Positions 12,814-25,273 of a stretch of DNA of 64,000 nucleotides are shown in pieces. The stretch is taken from the NCBI GenBank assembly GCA_947179155.2, contig OX359281.1, positions 39,246,967 through 39,310,966 on the forward strand, in the 5' to 3' direction. The position numbers and the translations under genes were made by a program. The notes under the pieces were generated by a model that was given only the letters and a program-made list of their open reading frames with translations, did not search any database and was not told where the DNA came from. This stretch comes from Hedera helix (taxonomy: Eukaryota > Streptophyta > Magnoliopsida > Apiales > Araliaceae). The stretch's first letter is position 1. Each line of letters opens with the position of its first letter.

Positions 12814-13203
12814 CAATGTTTAGAAAATCAGACCGGATCGACAGTTCGACTGCGGTTCGATCGGAATCGGTTGGTTTTTCAGTTCGCCCAAAAAATCGGT
12901 TTGATAATGACCCGATCAAAAATCGGTTGACCACTAGTTTAACCGATTAATTAAACCGGTTGATCCGATTTTGAAGTTTTTTTTAAAAAAAATATTTTTA
13001 TTAATATTATAATATTATTTTATTATATTTTAACTTATAAAAAATTATATATTTTAAAATTTTATTAATTATTAATAATATATATTTTTTATGTATTTAT
13101 AACGTCACTAATTCAATAACGATTCAATTACTGGTTGGATCAGTGACTCATCCATCCGGTAACTTTTTTGTTTCGATAAATCGGTCCAATTTTTTAAATA
13201 TTG
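12814..13203. mobile_element. hAT-type MITE with perfect 8-bp target duplication
   Basis: 390 bp bounded by ACTGCTAG direct repeats (12806-12813 and 13204-13211). Terminal inverted repeats are CAATGTTTAGAAAAT on the left and, read inward from the right, CAATATTTAAAAAAT. An 8-bp duplication with CAAT-starting ends fits hAT transposons (Tag1-like termini). The ends are rich in CCGGT/ACCGG motifs. There is no transposase. Confidence 0.82.
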
Positions 13204-13211
13204 ACTGCTAG

Positions 13212-16200
13212 ATACATTAGATGAATAGAGTTTTTTTTATTCAACTATATTTATGAATTATTTGTTTATATGTGTGTCTGTGTGTGTGGAAATATTTATA
13301 ATTAACCTTTAAAAAAGTATTTTAAGGTAAGACTTACGATATTTTTATCTTGTGTAGTGCAAAACAAAGATGTTAGTGATAGATTACTCATAAAGAAAAG
13401 AAAATAGTAAATCTTATAATTTTATATATTATTTTTTTATTGTGATTTATGATAATAATTATAATTAATTATGATAATAGTTCAATCGTCGTTATAATTA
13501 TTTTTGATCTATAACGACGGTAGTCGAATCTTAAAGATGTACATAAACAAACTATAGAGATTACCCAGGGAAGACGAGAGAATTAAACGGCAAAGCCACT
13601 CACGACTGCCTGGATTCCCTTTTTAACTCCCCTATCATTGCTCTTTCTCTTATCCCTTCACTTCCAATAAATAATTAAAGTAGCTTCCATTAATTTTTAA
13701 TCTTTTGAGAACTAACTCAACATTTATATAACTTACCATTTAATAAATCCACTTTCTATATAGCTAGGAGTTATTATATAGTAGTAGTAGTACAAGTTGT
13801 TGCATTTTTATTATGATTAAATAAACTCTTTCAACTTTTAATACGTGCCTAGCAAAGAATATTCATTATTGGCAGTAAAAATTGAGTTCTCACCACTTTC
13901 GGTTTCATTTAGAAAAAAGTTACTGCAATAACTGTAATTTCTAAATTTAATATTAAAAAAGTATGCATAAAACTTATGTCGTTCTATATAATTCTTAATA
14001 TTTAAAAAATAAAAAAAAACTTTCATTTCTAAAGAGGAAGGATAATTTATAAATATGTAGTCTAGAAGGTTCATATACTTTGTTAGGGGAAAGAAATTTG
14101 AAATCAAACAATAATTTCAACTGAATAAATTTGACAATGTTTTATATTCATGTTTTTTTCCTGGTTTTTTTTTTGACATTGTTAAGCATTGAAATAACAT
14201 CTAACGTGGCATGCCAAAATGAGAACAAAATCAACGTAAGGCTAACAAAACTAGCAATTCGATCTTATTTTTCTCATGTCAAAAAACACACCAGGAAGTC
14301 GGTCGGTGTTATGTTTGAAAATACAGCACCTACGTTTGTGGAAAAAAATTGTTTTTACAAGATTCCAAATTAGTCAAAAAACAAACAAAAAATAAATAAA
14401 TTATTTTTTGAGAACTAACGGAGAGGGTGTAGTTAAACAATACGTTTTTCTATTCATAAATACTTAATTTTTTAATTTTTTAAAAAAAATAGTATAAACT
14501 ATATTATTATTTATTTTAAGAGGATAAGAGAAAAATGCATATATAAAGTAGTAAAAGTGATACGTGATTGAGAACATATAAAATTTTATTTGATTTCGTA
14601 TATTATAAAAATTATAAAATTTTACAATTAATTTTTTTCTAAAATTATTATATATTATAAAATATATTTTTTTCAATAGGGTCAATTAATGTATGGCTTC
14701 GTCCCTGTTTATGAGTACTGCCTTTTGATTGCGAGAGCAGACGATCAAACTGTGACACAAGGTTTATTTTTATAAAAAAAAATTAAATAAATGAAAACGA
14801 CCAATATCTCAAAATTTATACGCATTTACTAAAATAATAGCTAGGTTAGGGATAGTTGTATAAGGTCAGGAATCATCCCTTGCATCCCATTCCCAAGAGG
14901 GTCTCATAGACAAAGTATAAAATAAAAAAAATATAATTGGGGAATTTTTAATCAGACCCTATAATATTCAAACACTATATTTATTTTAATTATTAAAAAA
15001 TAAAATATATTATTGAAATTCATGTCATATTTCACTTTTTAATAGTTAAGATAAATATAATATTTGATTTTATATTTAAATATTATATATGCAGACTTAT
15101 TCATAAATAAAATGAGATCCTAACTTTTTTATATTACCCTAAAATATGGAGTTTGATTCTAACTAAATTATTTATATTTGGCCTTATCTCAAGGAAACTA
15201 ATATTTTCATATAGTTTTTTTATATTTTTACATAAAAAGTATCGTTATAGATATATAATAACGGTTTTAATTGTCGCTATAAATTTATAACGACAATTTA
15301 CATATAAAAATACTAAAAAATCTTATAAAAATATCACTTTCCTATCTCAAATATACATGTCAAAATCTCAATTAAAGTGCATGCCTGTCAAAATTTCAAT
15401 TAAAATTCATATAAACATCTATTTTATAATACGTAACAGGTGTGCCGCTAGTATAATTTTAGCCGTTTGAATCATTTCTGAAGCTATAACTGTCCCTTCT
15501 TTGTCGCCTTATCTTATTATCTAAACTGTGTTAGAGAGAAATTAGATAGACGTGTCAGCACTGCAGGATTTTATTGACTCTTCCAGAAAACTTTTACTTG
15601 CGTGTATCAATCGTTTGAAGGATACAGGTGGGTGGCTGGCTGGGTGGCTGGCTAGCTAGCTAGCTAATTTTGGTGGAGACATGGAGGTCGTATTTGGAGT
15701 TTTGTCTACCGACTTTGGTACATGTTTGGCTGACGAGAAAATTTAAGAAAACACAAACAAATATTATCAGTATATTACAGTTTCATTGGTTGGGTTGGTG
15801 ATCTTCCCAAACGTACCCAATCAAGAAGGAGTCTCCAAGCAGTCTGGTTCGCATCAAGTCGTCAAATTCATCGTTCTCTCGTTGAATTCTTTTTTGATTC
15901 TTTTTCCCCTCATGCATGATGAAAAATTATCTCCAAATATACTAATAAAATAAATTGTTAGTAAATATTTTTATACTAATGCAATCGCTTAAATGATTAA
16001 TAAACACAAAATTTATAAATATATATTAAAGATGTAATTTTTTTCATATTTATTTTTAAAATTAATAAGTTTTTTAATTTAGTAGTAATTGCATGACAAT
16101 AAATTTATAAAGAAAAATTTGAGATTATTATTGTATCATTCATACTATTAAAAAAAAAGCATGACACTTTTTGTGATTATTTTTTTTTAACAAATGAGAG

Positions 16201-17184
16201 TGTTTGTGTAACAGATAAAATATCTTTACCAAGTTTATTTATCATAACCCTTTAATTATAGCTATATTATTAAGAAATTGACATTCACCATTCATGTATA
16301 GGAGTTATATTTTATTCTTAATGTTGTTATCTTACTATTCTACAGAAGGAAACAAAAAAAATGCTACTCAATATGAATAAAATAACTTTTAAATTGGTAA
16401 AAGTGAGATACATGTATATATATGTGTGTGTGAGAGAGAGAGATAAGATAACCAAATTTTAAGCAACTAAACCGAAACCAACACTGCTTAACTTAATTAA
16501 CCATCCATATCGTCCTCTTAATAAACGAGCTAAGGAGGATGGGGTGGGTGTGGATCAAATTATTGTTGTTCCTACCCATATTTTAGTGGCATCAATTAAA
16601 TTAAATTTTGGTAAAAGATAAAATATCATTATTAATATATGGTGGAATCTAATATAGTAGAATAACCAATAATTAAAGTGAGAAAACTATGGTAAAATGA
16701 ATCGAACACACTGCAAGGGGGTACTTCGAATTATTAGGACATATATGTGCTGGGTTCATCTCCATCTTCAAACAAAAATGCATTATTACTAGTATATTCT
16801 AATAATTCGTATAAGTACAGTTGATGTATGTTCATATATATATATAAAGCTAATTAAGGTGTAGTTGAACAACCATTTTTCAGTTCTGCATATAAAATGG
16901 GTGGGGGGAATCAAAGTTGATAAATTAGATAATGATTATGCATTGATTCAATCTAGTTTAATTATTCAAGATTTGTTAACAAAATATTGTTTACTTGCTT
17001 TTGTTAAGGAATTAGGTTATAGAGTAATAGATATGATGATTCACTTCAAAGATACTTAGCTAGAGATAGGTGATGACCCATAATGCAGTTGAGTTGGTGA
17101 TTTGATGATATATAATTAAATTCAGTTTTCTTTTGCCAGTGACGTTGATGCTTATTAGTTTCTTTGTGTTTCCTTGCCCAAAAT
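13212..17184. other. Intergenic, AT-rich, no supported gene
   Basis: Contains a GGCT/TAGC microsatellite near 15630-15666 and short palindromes with ATAACGAC motifs near 13490-13520 and 15240-15295. The latter resemble internal parts of the MULE MITEs elsewhere in the window. The open stretches at 13838-14107, 14131-14373 and 16865-17059 look like chance reading frames. Confidence 0.5.
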
Positions 17185-17185
17185 G

Positions 17186-17264
<79 letters not shown>

Positions 17265-17282
17265 TGTGTGTGTGTGTGTGTG
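17185..17282. repeat. Compound microsatellite (TC)n(TA)n(TG)n
   Basis: An uninterrupted TC tract passes into a long TA tract and ends in TCTC and TG repeats. The frames reading through it on both strands are artefacts of the repeat. Confidence 0.97.
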
Positions 17283-17888
17283 TTAGGAATAGTTGGATGT
17301 GCAACTTGAAAGTTGTTGCCAATTTCCATTCATGTATCTTTATCTATAGAATTCATCGATCTTTGAAATTGTTATTTCACAAGTAAATTTATTATTTCTA
17401 TTGAATATATGTAGCTATCTATATTCTATGCTGTTAGTTTCAAAAATAAAAATACCAATGTTATTAATTAAGCCAGGATTGGTTTATCACAATAATAAAT
17501 ACCTTATGAATACCCTTCAAAAAAATAAATATCCACAACTTCTTCAATTGAAAATTCACAAGCCTACAGCTATATCCACTACTTATAATTTCTCCACTAC
17601 TTCTATAACCACCATGGTTTCCCTTACCGGCCTATACTAATTTTGTATCCACCAATATTTTAAATTTATAATTTTCTTATGCAATTAAATACAGGAAATC
17701 AATAAATATGTAATGCACACAACTTCCTCTGTGGACCGTATACAAGAACACTCGTTGTATATAAAACAAAAGTTCCCAAAAATGACAATGAGGGATCATC
17801 CATCTAACATAACCTGATTTCTTTTTTCTTTTTATTATGAAATATTATTCTTTACATCAAATACTTGATTAGGTTTAAGAAAATAATA

Positions 17889-18120
17889 TTCCTTCCGTTC
17901 TTAATTATAAGATCATTATTGATTTTCTAAAAATCAATTTTAAATAATTTTAAATTTAAAATTGACATGATTCATTTAAGTTATATTCATAATTTTAAAT
18001 TTATGATATTCATAATTATATTAACATAAACTAAATAAATTCAACTTAATTTTGAGTTTAAAAATATTTGAAATTGACTTTTTAAAAGTCAATATTAATC
18101 TTATAATTTAAAACGGGAGG
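17889..18120. mobile_element. Stowaway-like MITE
   Basis: Flanked by TA (17887-17888 and 18121-18122). The ends are inverted: left TTCCTTCCGTTCTTAATTAT, right reading inward CCTCCCGTTTTAAATTATAA. Long internal inverted segments around ATTGACTTTTTAAAAGTCAA are also present. Confidence 0.7.
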
Positions 18121-18410
18121 TAATACTATTTTCTCAGTTCATATTAAAGTTTTCATGTGACACGTGTACCTATAAAAAATTATTTAAAATATTGTGTACT
18201 AATCTGCCCCCAGTACAAAATTTCATATTAGAAAAACAAAAATATTCCATATATATGATATACAAAAAGAGTCCCATTTGTTAATTTTTTTTAAAAAAAA
18301 GAAAAATTAAAGAACCTTAAATCTTTTGACAATTTACAAAAGTTCACAAATTTGTTATTATAATTATTTATTGTGTCATCACAACTAAACTAACAAATTA
18401 TGCCAAGTAA

Positions 18411-18447
<37 letters not shown>
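18411..18447. repeat. (AAT)n microsatellite
   Basis: About twelve AAT units in the AT-rich spacer before the solo LTR. Confidence 0.95.
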
Positions 18448-18449
<2 letters not shown>

Positions 18450-18781
18450 CAAATTGTAATATGATATTTTATTGAATTTTGTGTCTTCGTATATGAGTTC
18501 CAAAGTCCACATATATCCTATGTTTATCTTCAATGATTTTTTTAAAAGAATGTAAGAATTTACTGAATTAGTATTTAGGAATCCTTCTTTATTCTACTCT
18601 TAATATCTCACAAAAAATGATTGCACAAATGAATCTTCACCATATGAATGTACTTTTTGTAAGACCCCGAATTTTATGAAATACAAAATTTAATTTTTCT
18701 TCATATATATTTTTTTGAAACAGTAAGTGGTTAAATCGATAAAGTTAAAAGTTAAGGATGTTATGTGCAAATTTTATTTTG

Positions 18782-18857
18782 TCGGACAATATTCGCTTTG
18801 TCGGGGAATATTCGCTTTGTCGGGGAATATTCATTTGGTCGGGGAATATTCGTGTCG
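18782..18857. repeat. 19-bp tandem array, four copies, in solo LTR
   Basis: Unit tcggggaatattcgctttg at 18782, 18801, 18820 and 18839, with a few substitutions. The related LTR at 55.2 kb has fewer, altered copies near 55390-55440. Confidence 0.85.
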
Positions 18858-19483
18858 TACGATGGCGCCGAAATAACAAATTATTTGTGGACCCCACAAC
18901 GGAATATTTGTCGGATATAGAAAACGACAGAAATAACCTTTTTAAATAAAAATAGTCAACGGAACTGTTAAAATACCGGTGATAAAAGAATAGTAGCATA
19001 CGATAGTTTTTGGTATTTTCTGTAGCACACGGTACTCTACAGTAACACACGGTATTGCATAGTGTCTCATATTATTGGTCTGATAATTGACACCGTAACT
19101 GTTACGCATCATTTCATCGATAATTGTCACTGCATAATATTTTATATTATCAATTCAATAATTGTTGTTACACAGTATTTTGCATTATTGATTTAATAAT
19201 TGTCATTACACTGTATTTTATATCATTGAGTCAATAATTGTTGCTGCACTGTTTTTAAAATTATTGAACCTAATAATTGTCACAGTAACATATGCACAGT
19301 AATTCACATTATTGAATCAATAATTGTCATTACACAGTAACGTATGCTTTCTTTTACATTATTGTTATCTCTATTATGATGTTTTTTAAACAGTTGTATT
19401 TCATTAATTTATTGACTTGATATCTAAGAGTTAACTATACTGTATTTATAACAATTAGTCATAATAATTGAATTGATAAAGTT

Positions 19484-19733
19484 ATTTGTTTATAATATAA
19501 AGTTAGGTGATTATTAGGTGATATGAAATGAATGGTGTAGATTAAAGTGTGAAATATTGTTGAATAATTGAATTGATTTGTTTATAATATAAAGTTAGGT
19601 GATTATTAGGTGATATGAAATGAATGGTGTAGATTAAAGTGTGAAATATTGTTGAATAATTGAATTGATTTGTTTATAATATAAAGTTAGGTGATTATTA
19701 GGTAATATGAAATGAATGGTGTAGATTAAAGAT
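19484..19733. repeat. 92-bp tandem array, about three copies, in solo LTR
   Basis: agttaggtgattattaggt recurs at 19501, 19593 and 19685, followed each time by the same ATGAAATGAATGGTGTAG context. The array is not seen in the sister LTR. Confidence 0.9.
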
Positions 19734-19818
19734 AATATAAAATTTGAAATGGATGGTGTAGATTAAAAGATGATATTTAAATGAATGGTTTAGATTAAAG
19801 GAATGATAAGATTTTTGG

Positions 19819-19828
19819 CTATAAATAG
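19819..19828 (+). promoter_or_regulatory. Probable TATA box of solo LTR
   Basis: ctataaatag in a short AT-rich context, followed about 30 bp on by leader-like pyrimidine-rich sequence. The sister LTR has the same box at 56112-56121, which supports the plus orientation. Confidence 0.6.
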
Positions 19829-20379
19829 AAGCCTTAACTTAAGGATTTTTCATAAACTTCCTTACTTGTTCTTTCTTTCTCTCTCTAAATACTTTTTGTG
19901 TAAGTTCTCTCTAAGTGTTCTTAAGTCATTCCTAGTTTTGAAATCTTTTGCATTCTTCTTTGAATTCCCGAGTAGATTTTTCTTATGTACACCAACTCAT
20001 TCGAAAAATCGTAGTAAATTCATTATTTGTCAGAATTTAATGAATTAAAAGTCCGTCTCTTCAGTTTTTCGTCCTCTACAACTTTGGAGAAGGAAGAAAA
20101 GTCATCTGAAATCATCTTCATGTCTTAAAATACTAAAAACCGTAACCTATTCTAATTTTCGTCACTATTTTCAGTCTTAGTTTTGAAAATTCATAACTCA
20201 TTCATATTAACTCCGAATTGAGTGATTCTTGAGTCTATGTCGTCTATCTTTCCGAGAGTAACATTATTTTAAAAACATAAAGAGATTTTAAAAAACTCTA
20301 GAAGACTCAAAAGTCAGATTCTTTACTGCTACAAACAAGGAAGGATTTGTTCGGCTATAAACTTGTTTCACAATATCAA

Positions 20380-20667
20380 GGTAAGGAATATCATCTTCTT
20401 TCATATTCTATTGTTCAAACTTACTACGGTAAGGAATATCATCTTCTTTCATATTCTATTATTTAAACTTACTACGGTAAGGAATATCATCTTATTTCAT
20501 ATTCTATTGTTCAAACTTACTACGGTAAGGAATATCATCTTCTTTCATATTCTATTATTTAAACTTACTACGGTAAGGAATATCATCTTCTTTCATATTC
20601 TATTGTTCAAACTTACTATAGTAAGGGATACCATCTTTTTCATCTTCCATTATTCAAACGTACTATG
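20380..20667. repeat. 48-bp tandem array, six copies, in solo LTR
   Basis: ggtaaggaatatcatcttct begins units at 20380, 20428, 20476 and so on every 48 bp. Because 48 is divisible by three, the array makes an open frame of 16-residue repeats that is not a gene. The sister LTR retains only scattered single units. Confidence 0.93.
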
Positions 20668-20756
20668 GTAAGGGATTATCATTATTTGATTCTCGAAAAT
20701 AATATTGTTTCTTTCTTACTCATAAGATGTGCCATTTATTTCCATGTATTAAATTG

Positions 20757-20960
20757 TGGGAATAACCTTACGGAGCGGATTGCCGCCTGTTGGTGAATAA
20801 CCTTTCGTATTCATTCATTATTAATCTCTGAGAATAACCTTACGGAGCGGATTGCCGCCTGTTTGGTGAATAACTCTTTGTACTCAAATTCTATTAAATT
20901 GTGGGAATAACCTTACGGAGCGGATTGCCGCCTGTTGGTGAATAACCCTTTGTATTAATT
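20757..20960. repeat. 72-bp tandem array, three copies, in solo LTR
   Basis: gggaataaccttacggagcg recurs with a 72-bp spacing (aataacc at 20761, 20833, 20905). The sister LTR carries four copies between 56753 and 57003. Confidence 0.9.
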
Positions 20961-22333
20961 TCCTTCACCTTTTGTTAATCAAACCTGCTACGGTAAGGGA
21001 TATTATTTTCTTTCATACTCCTAAATCGAAATTTATTATGGAACTATTGCTTCTATAATTCCTGAAAATATTATATGTTCCATAATAGTTGAACTTCATT
21101 ATTTCAACTGAACCTTCCTATTTACGTGAACCTTTCTATTGAATTGTAACCGTTATTCTGAACTGTGGATTTTGAATATCATTTTTAAATTTCACTCCAC
21201 ATCATGTTGACAATTTGGACATTATTTGAATCTGTACAAAGTAAACTTCCGATACTTATTGTTATCCTATTTCTTCTGTTCATCATTTATATCATTCTAA
21301 TCATCCAAAAATCAAGCTGTTGTGAATATCTGTGGCCGGGGGCACAGATGTGATATATTTGTTGAACAGATGATAGGTTAAAGGCGATATAATAGGTTAA
21401 AGGCGATACATCTGTTCGGTGTCTTTTATGGCACGTGGTGAAAGTTCTCTTTGGCCCGTAGTGCAAAGATGAACTGTTGTTTGGTATGATTATGACCAAA
21501 GGCTGAATCTGGTATAATCATGACCGTTGGTGCTATATTGAATATCTTTGGCCCGTAGTGCAAAGATGAACTGTTGATGTGCATGATTATGATCAGGAAC
21601 TGTGAATTTATATTATCATGACTAATGGTATTTCAGATGATAAAAAGTTGATGATATTTTTACGAAAAAGAGAAGCGAGTGGACATTATAGTCTGCATTA
21701 TTCTTCTAATAGATTGCTCATTTCGCTGCTATTATTGATCTGAACATTGTTTAAGAATTTAACTGCAGTTTTTGATATAAACCTTGTAGTCTATTGTATT
21801 CTATCAAGAACTCAACTGTTGAAGGCTAATGATAATTTATTCGTCATTATCTAAGTCATGATATTTCTTACTGGGCTATTTGAGCTCACCCTTTCTTTTG
21901 TTCCATTGTTTTTCAACAGGAGATGAAAACATAACAGGGTCTAGCCGGGGAATGGAGTGAGGGTCCGAGGAATAGTTATCATAGTCTTCACGTTTTGTAA
22001 AATAGTGTGACAATAATAGTGAAGACTTAGTTGTGTATTATTATACACTGTATTGTTGTACGTTGTGCTTTGTTGTAATAATTTTGTTGTAGTCTTTTGA
22101 CGACTCAAGTTTGGGCTGTGTGGGCCCAGATTTGGGGGCGTCACACTTTTACTTGAACGATTACTAAAACAAATGTTATTCATGAAAGAGTAAAATATTA
22201 TTTGTTCAATACTTTCAAAAGTATTTTGTAAAGATATTTTTATTTATTTATTAAAAGTAAAAGAAGAGTACAAATTTAGTTTATTCTAAAAATGCTTTTG
22301 GATCTGAGTGTTGTACAATATGAACTTAGATGT

Positions 22334-22542
22334 GTAACCAAATTTTCTGTAACAAAATTTTTCTGTATTTTAATGACGAGGTTTATAGCAATATTTTTTA
22401 GGGTTTATGGTGACAGTTTATCCCGTTGTCGTAGTCCTACTCTATTGCGATGGGACAAATTCTCGCCATAGACCTTAGAAACCGTCGCTATAGACTTCGC
22501 AATAAAAATATAGAGAAATTTTATTACAGAAAATTTGAGACC
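22334..22542. mobile_element. Palindromic MULE-type MITE, 9-bp target duplication
   Basis: 209 bp between perfect CTTAGATGT repeats (22325-22333 and 22543-22551). The two halves are near-complete inverted repeats (left caaattttctgtaacaaaat, right reading inward caaattttctgtaataaaat). A 9-bp duplication fits Mutator-like elements. The central GTCGCTATAGACT-type sequence is shared with the element at 32642-32860. Confidence 0.85.
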
Positions 22543-22551
22543 CTTAGATGT

Positions 22552-24182
22552 ACTTGTGTTTGCATGTTAGCAAATACTTTCGAGTCTCTACACATATACG
22601 GGAAAATGATTTCAACTTTAGTCAAATAGTATTTTATTTGATTTTTTTTAAAGGTGTTCGAATTTGTACTTGAAATCAAATATAAATTTTTAATTTTTGC
22701 TCATATTCGAATTCAACTGTTTTATTGTACTTGAATTCGACTCTACTTGTTTTTTAGTCGAGTTACTCACGAGAATTTGAAACAAACACAAATCCGAACT
22801 GGATTATTTTTATTATGATAATATAGATAAAATTAACTTAGTTAACTATTTAGAATAATTTAAATTTAAACTCTTCGAATTAGATCTCTAAGTCTTGTGA
22901 AAAAGTTAAATAAAATGATATTAGTACTCTTGTATTAATTGATGGTCATATACGGGAAATATAAAATAAGACTGTAAAATGAACCAAACGGTTTGGACTT
23001 AATTTGTACTCGCTCAACTAAAAATTCGATTCTAGCTAGACTTGGAATATAAACAATTCAACTGTGAGTAAAGTTTAAAATTCGATAAATTACGTAAATA
23101 TCTTCAAATTGTAACTTTCTATTGATACTCGGATCATATTCGCTTGAAAAGTTCAAACTGCTCGGGCTCAATTCGAAATTATGCCTGACTTGGTAGCTAA
23201 ACAAACCTCAATTAAATCTTATTTCAAACTCGATAAATCTTATAAATCAAATATAAGCAACTTAATATTCGACTTGACTCGATTCGTTATTTAAACATAA
23301 AAAACCCTTTTTACTTTTTAAAGTATATGTAGAATTTAATTGTTAAATACTATATATTAAATAAATCGAGTATACTCGATACTACATTCGAGTAAAGATC
23401 AACGAGTATTGAGTAGGAATCAATGAAGTAAGAAAAATTCGATACTTTAAATAAACGAATAATAGGCGGCTCATATTGAGTCCGTATAAGTGTCCGAATT
23501 TCAAAAAGGATTTGAATCAATTCCTTTGAGTATTGAATTCGAATCTTGCTCGAATATTTTGGATTTTGAACCGGGGATCAAATCATTCGGGTTCATTTTT
23601 AGAACAACAAAATTAAATTACAAGTGTTTTGGGCCGGGCTGGATCTTGTGAGGATTCTTCAGGAATTTGTGTGTAGGTTGCTTCTCATTAAAGGTTGGAT
23701 AATGCGAATTACGTCTCTCTTATAAGGCTTCCTTGAGCTTAGGATCAACCCTAACTATTCAGCCACCTAATCATGGGCCGTGGCCTCCGTGTATACATAT
23801 ACACACACACACACACATCAGCATGTATATCCCGTGAAACATAAGATTTTGATGTAAATTTATTATATTATTGATTTTTTATAATTATGTTCCTACGGAT
23901 AAGTTTCTCCGAGAAAATGAGTAATTTTATTTTTTGGAGTTAACAATTGAATGACGTGATTTGTTATTTTTTTAACATTTATAATTAGATATTATTAATA
24001 ATAAAAAAAGTTAATATTTGAAAAAATAAAAACTTCATCTTATATATTTTAATATATTTATACAGTAATAGTATTTTTATGAAATTCTAAAAAGTTTAAA
24101 CTATTACCATTGTAATAAAGAGTGACATTGGGAGTTCCAAGTAGATCTCAAATTTTGACATTAATTGTTCAATATTATGGTG

Positions 24183-24184
<2 letters not shown>
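22552..24184. other. Intergenic; degenerate TCGA-rich repeat
   Basis: From about 22650 to 23600 the sequence is full of short TTCGAATT and CTCGA motifs, like the interior of the hAT-type element at 60555-61201, but I cannot fix its ends. A (CA)n microsatellite lies at about 23798-23817. No gene is supported. Confidence 0.4.

Positions 24185-24261
<77 letters not shown>
24185..24261. repeat. Compound microsatellite (TA)n(GA)n
   Basis: Uninterrupted TA tract followed by a GA tract. The frame through it is an artefact. Confidence 0.97.
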
Positions 24262-24265
<4 letters not shown>

Positions 24266-24668
24266 ATTAGTATAAATTATCATGATACAAAACTTTTAAT
24301 TTCTTTTCTAAAATTCACAAACACAGTGTAAAGTTGGTACAATCTTTAACCATTATATATGAAGTAGTGTACATACTTGATTTTTATTTATGAAATTCAT
24401 TAATACTTAAAATTAAATTTCAAAATATGGAGGCTGAAAGAATATCAAACTTTTCAGTCCTTTCCCAGCCACATATTCCATTCCCTATTTTAACCCCAAA
24501 AAATAATATAAATAATGACTTATAACAATAATTTATATAATAATTTTTATATAAATAATAAAATTTATTATATAAAAATAATAAATTTTAATATTTTTAT
24601 AAAAATTATTATTATGATCATGAGTAAAACCCTTTTAACCTCTCACGGCCTCACATAACCACAACATT

Positions 24669-24676
24669 TGACGTCA
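24669..24676. promoter_or_regulatory. TGACGTCA palindrome upstream of MAF1
   Basis: A perfect TGACGTCA, the core bound by bZIP (TGA/CREB-like) factors, lies about 110 bp before the first leader ATG. Placement in the MAF1 promoter is inferred from the leader exon that follows. Confidence 0.45.
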
Positions 24677-25273
24677 CCAATCCCAAATCAGAGAGACGGG
24701 GAGAAAACAGACAAAACGGAATATTCGAATTTTAGAGCTATTTATCTTATTATTATTACAGCTTATACTTATCCGAAATGTTTATAGAAGAAAGAGAAGA
24801 CCGGTGTCTAATTCAACTGCACCGAGTTACTCGATCGCTGAAACTCATTTCTCCTGAAGGTACTTTTCGTTTTCAATTTAAACTTCATCATATGTATATA
24901 TATTCTTCCTAAACTTAAAAAAAAAAATCCTTGTCTAGTTGTATGTTATGTGATCAATTAAACTTATTTAAATATTCTGTTACTAAGATTGGTTCATCAA
25001 TCTGTCTGGTACGCACAAATATGTAGATCTGAGAAGAGGATTTCACCTTTTCTTGTTGTTGTTGTTGTTTCACTTGTTTCTGATGATATGGAATTTGAGT
25101 AATTTTTTGGACGTGAATCTCTGCAATTTGATTGTATTTGGATTTTCTGCAATGTGCAAGTGAATTTATAACACTGAAATATTATGTTGAATTATGATAT
25201 AAGAAAACTTATTATTTATGTAATCATTTTAACCTTGAATAAATATAACAATATTAGTTCATGTTTGACATGT

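Larger units (their letters stand above)
18658..22145 (+). mobile_element. Solo LTR, family A copy 1
   Basis: 3,488 bp beginning TGTAAGACCCCGAATTTTAT and ending GGGGGCGTCACA, flanked by a perfect 5-bp duplication CTTTT (18653-18657 and 22146-22150). No internal domain or second LTR is adjacent, so this is a solo LTR left by recombination between two LTRs. Plus orientation is inferred from the TATA box at 19819. It contains four internal tandem arrays: 19 bp x4, 92 bp x3, 48 bp x6 and 72 bp x3. The copy at 55242-58352 shares ends and overall order. Confidence 0.9.

Noticed and set aside
17060..17386. Frames on both strands with YIYIYI or REREREH runs
   Set aside because: Produced by the TC/TA/TG microsatellite. 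The same applies to 24122-24331.
20363..20671. Open frame encoding a 16-residue repeat
   Set aside because: It is the translation of a 48-bp tandem array inside a solo LTR; 48 is a multiple of three so the frame stays open by arithmetic. No start context, and the sister LTR lacks it.
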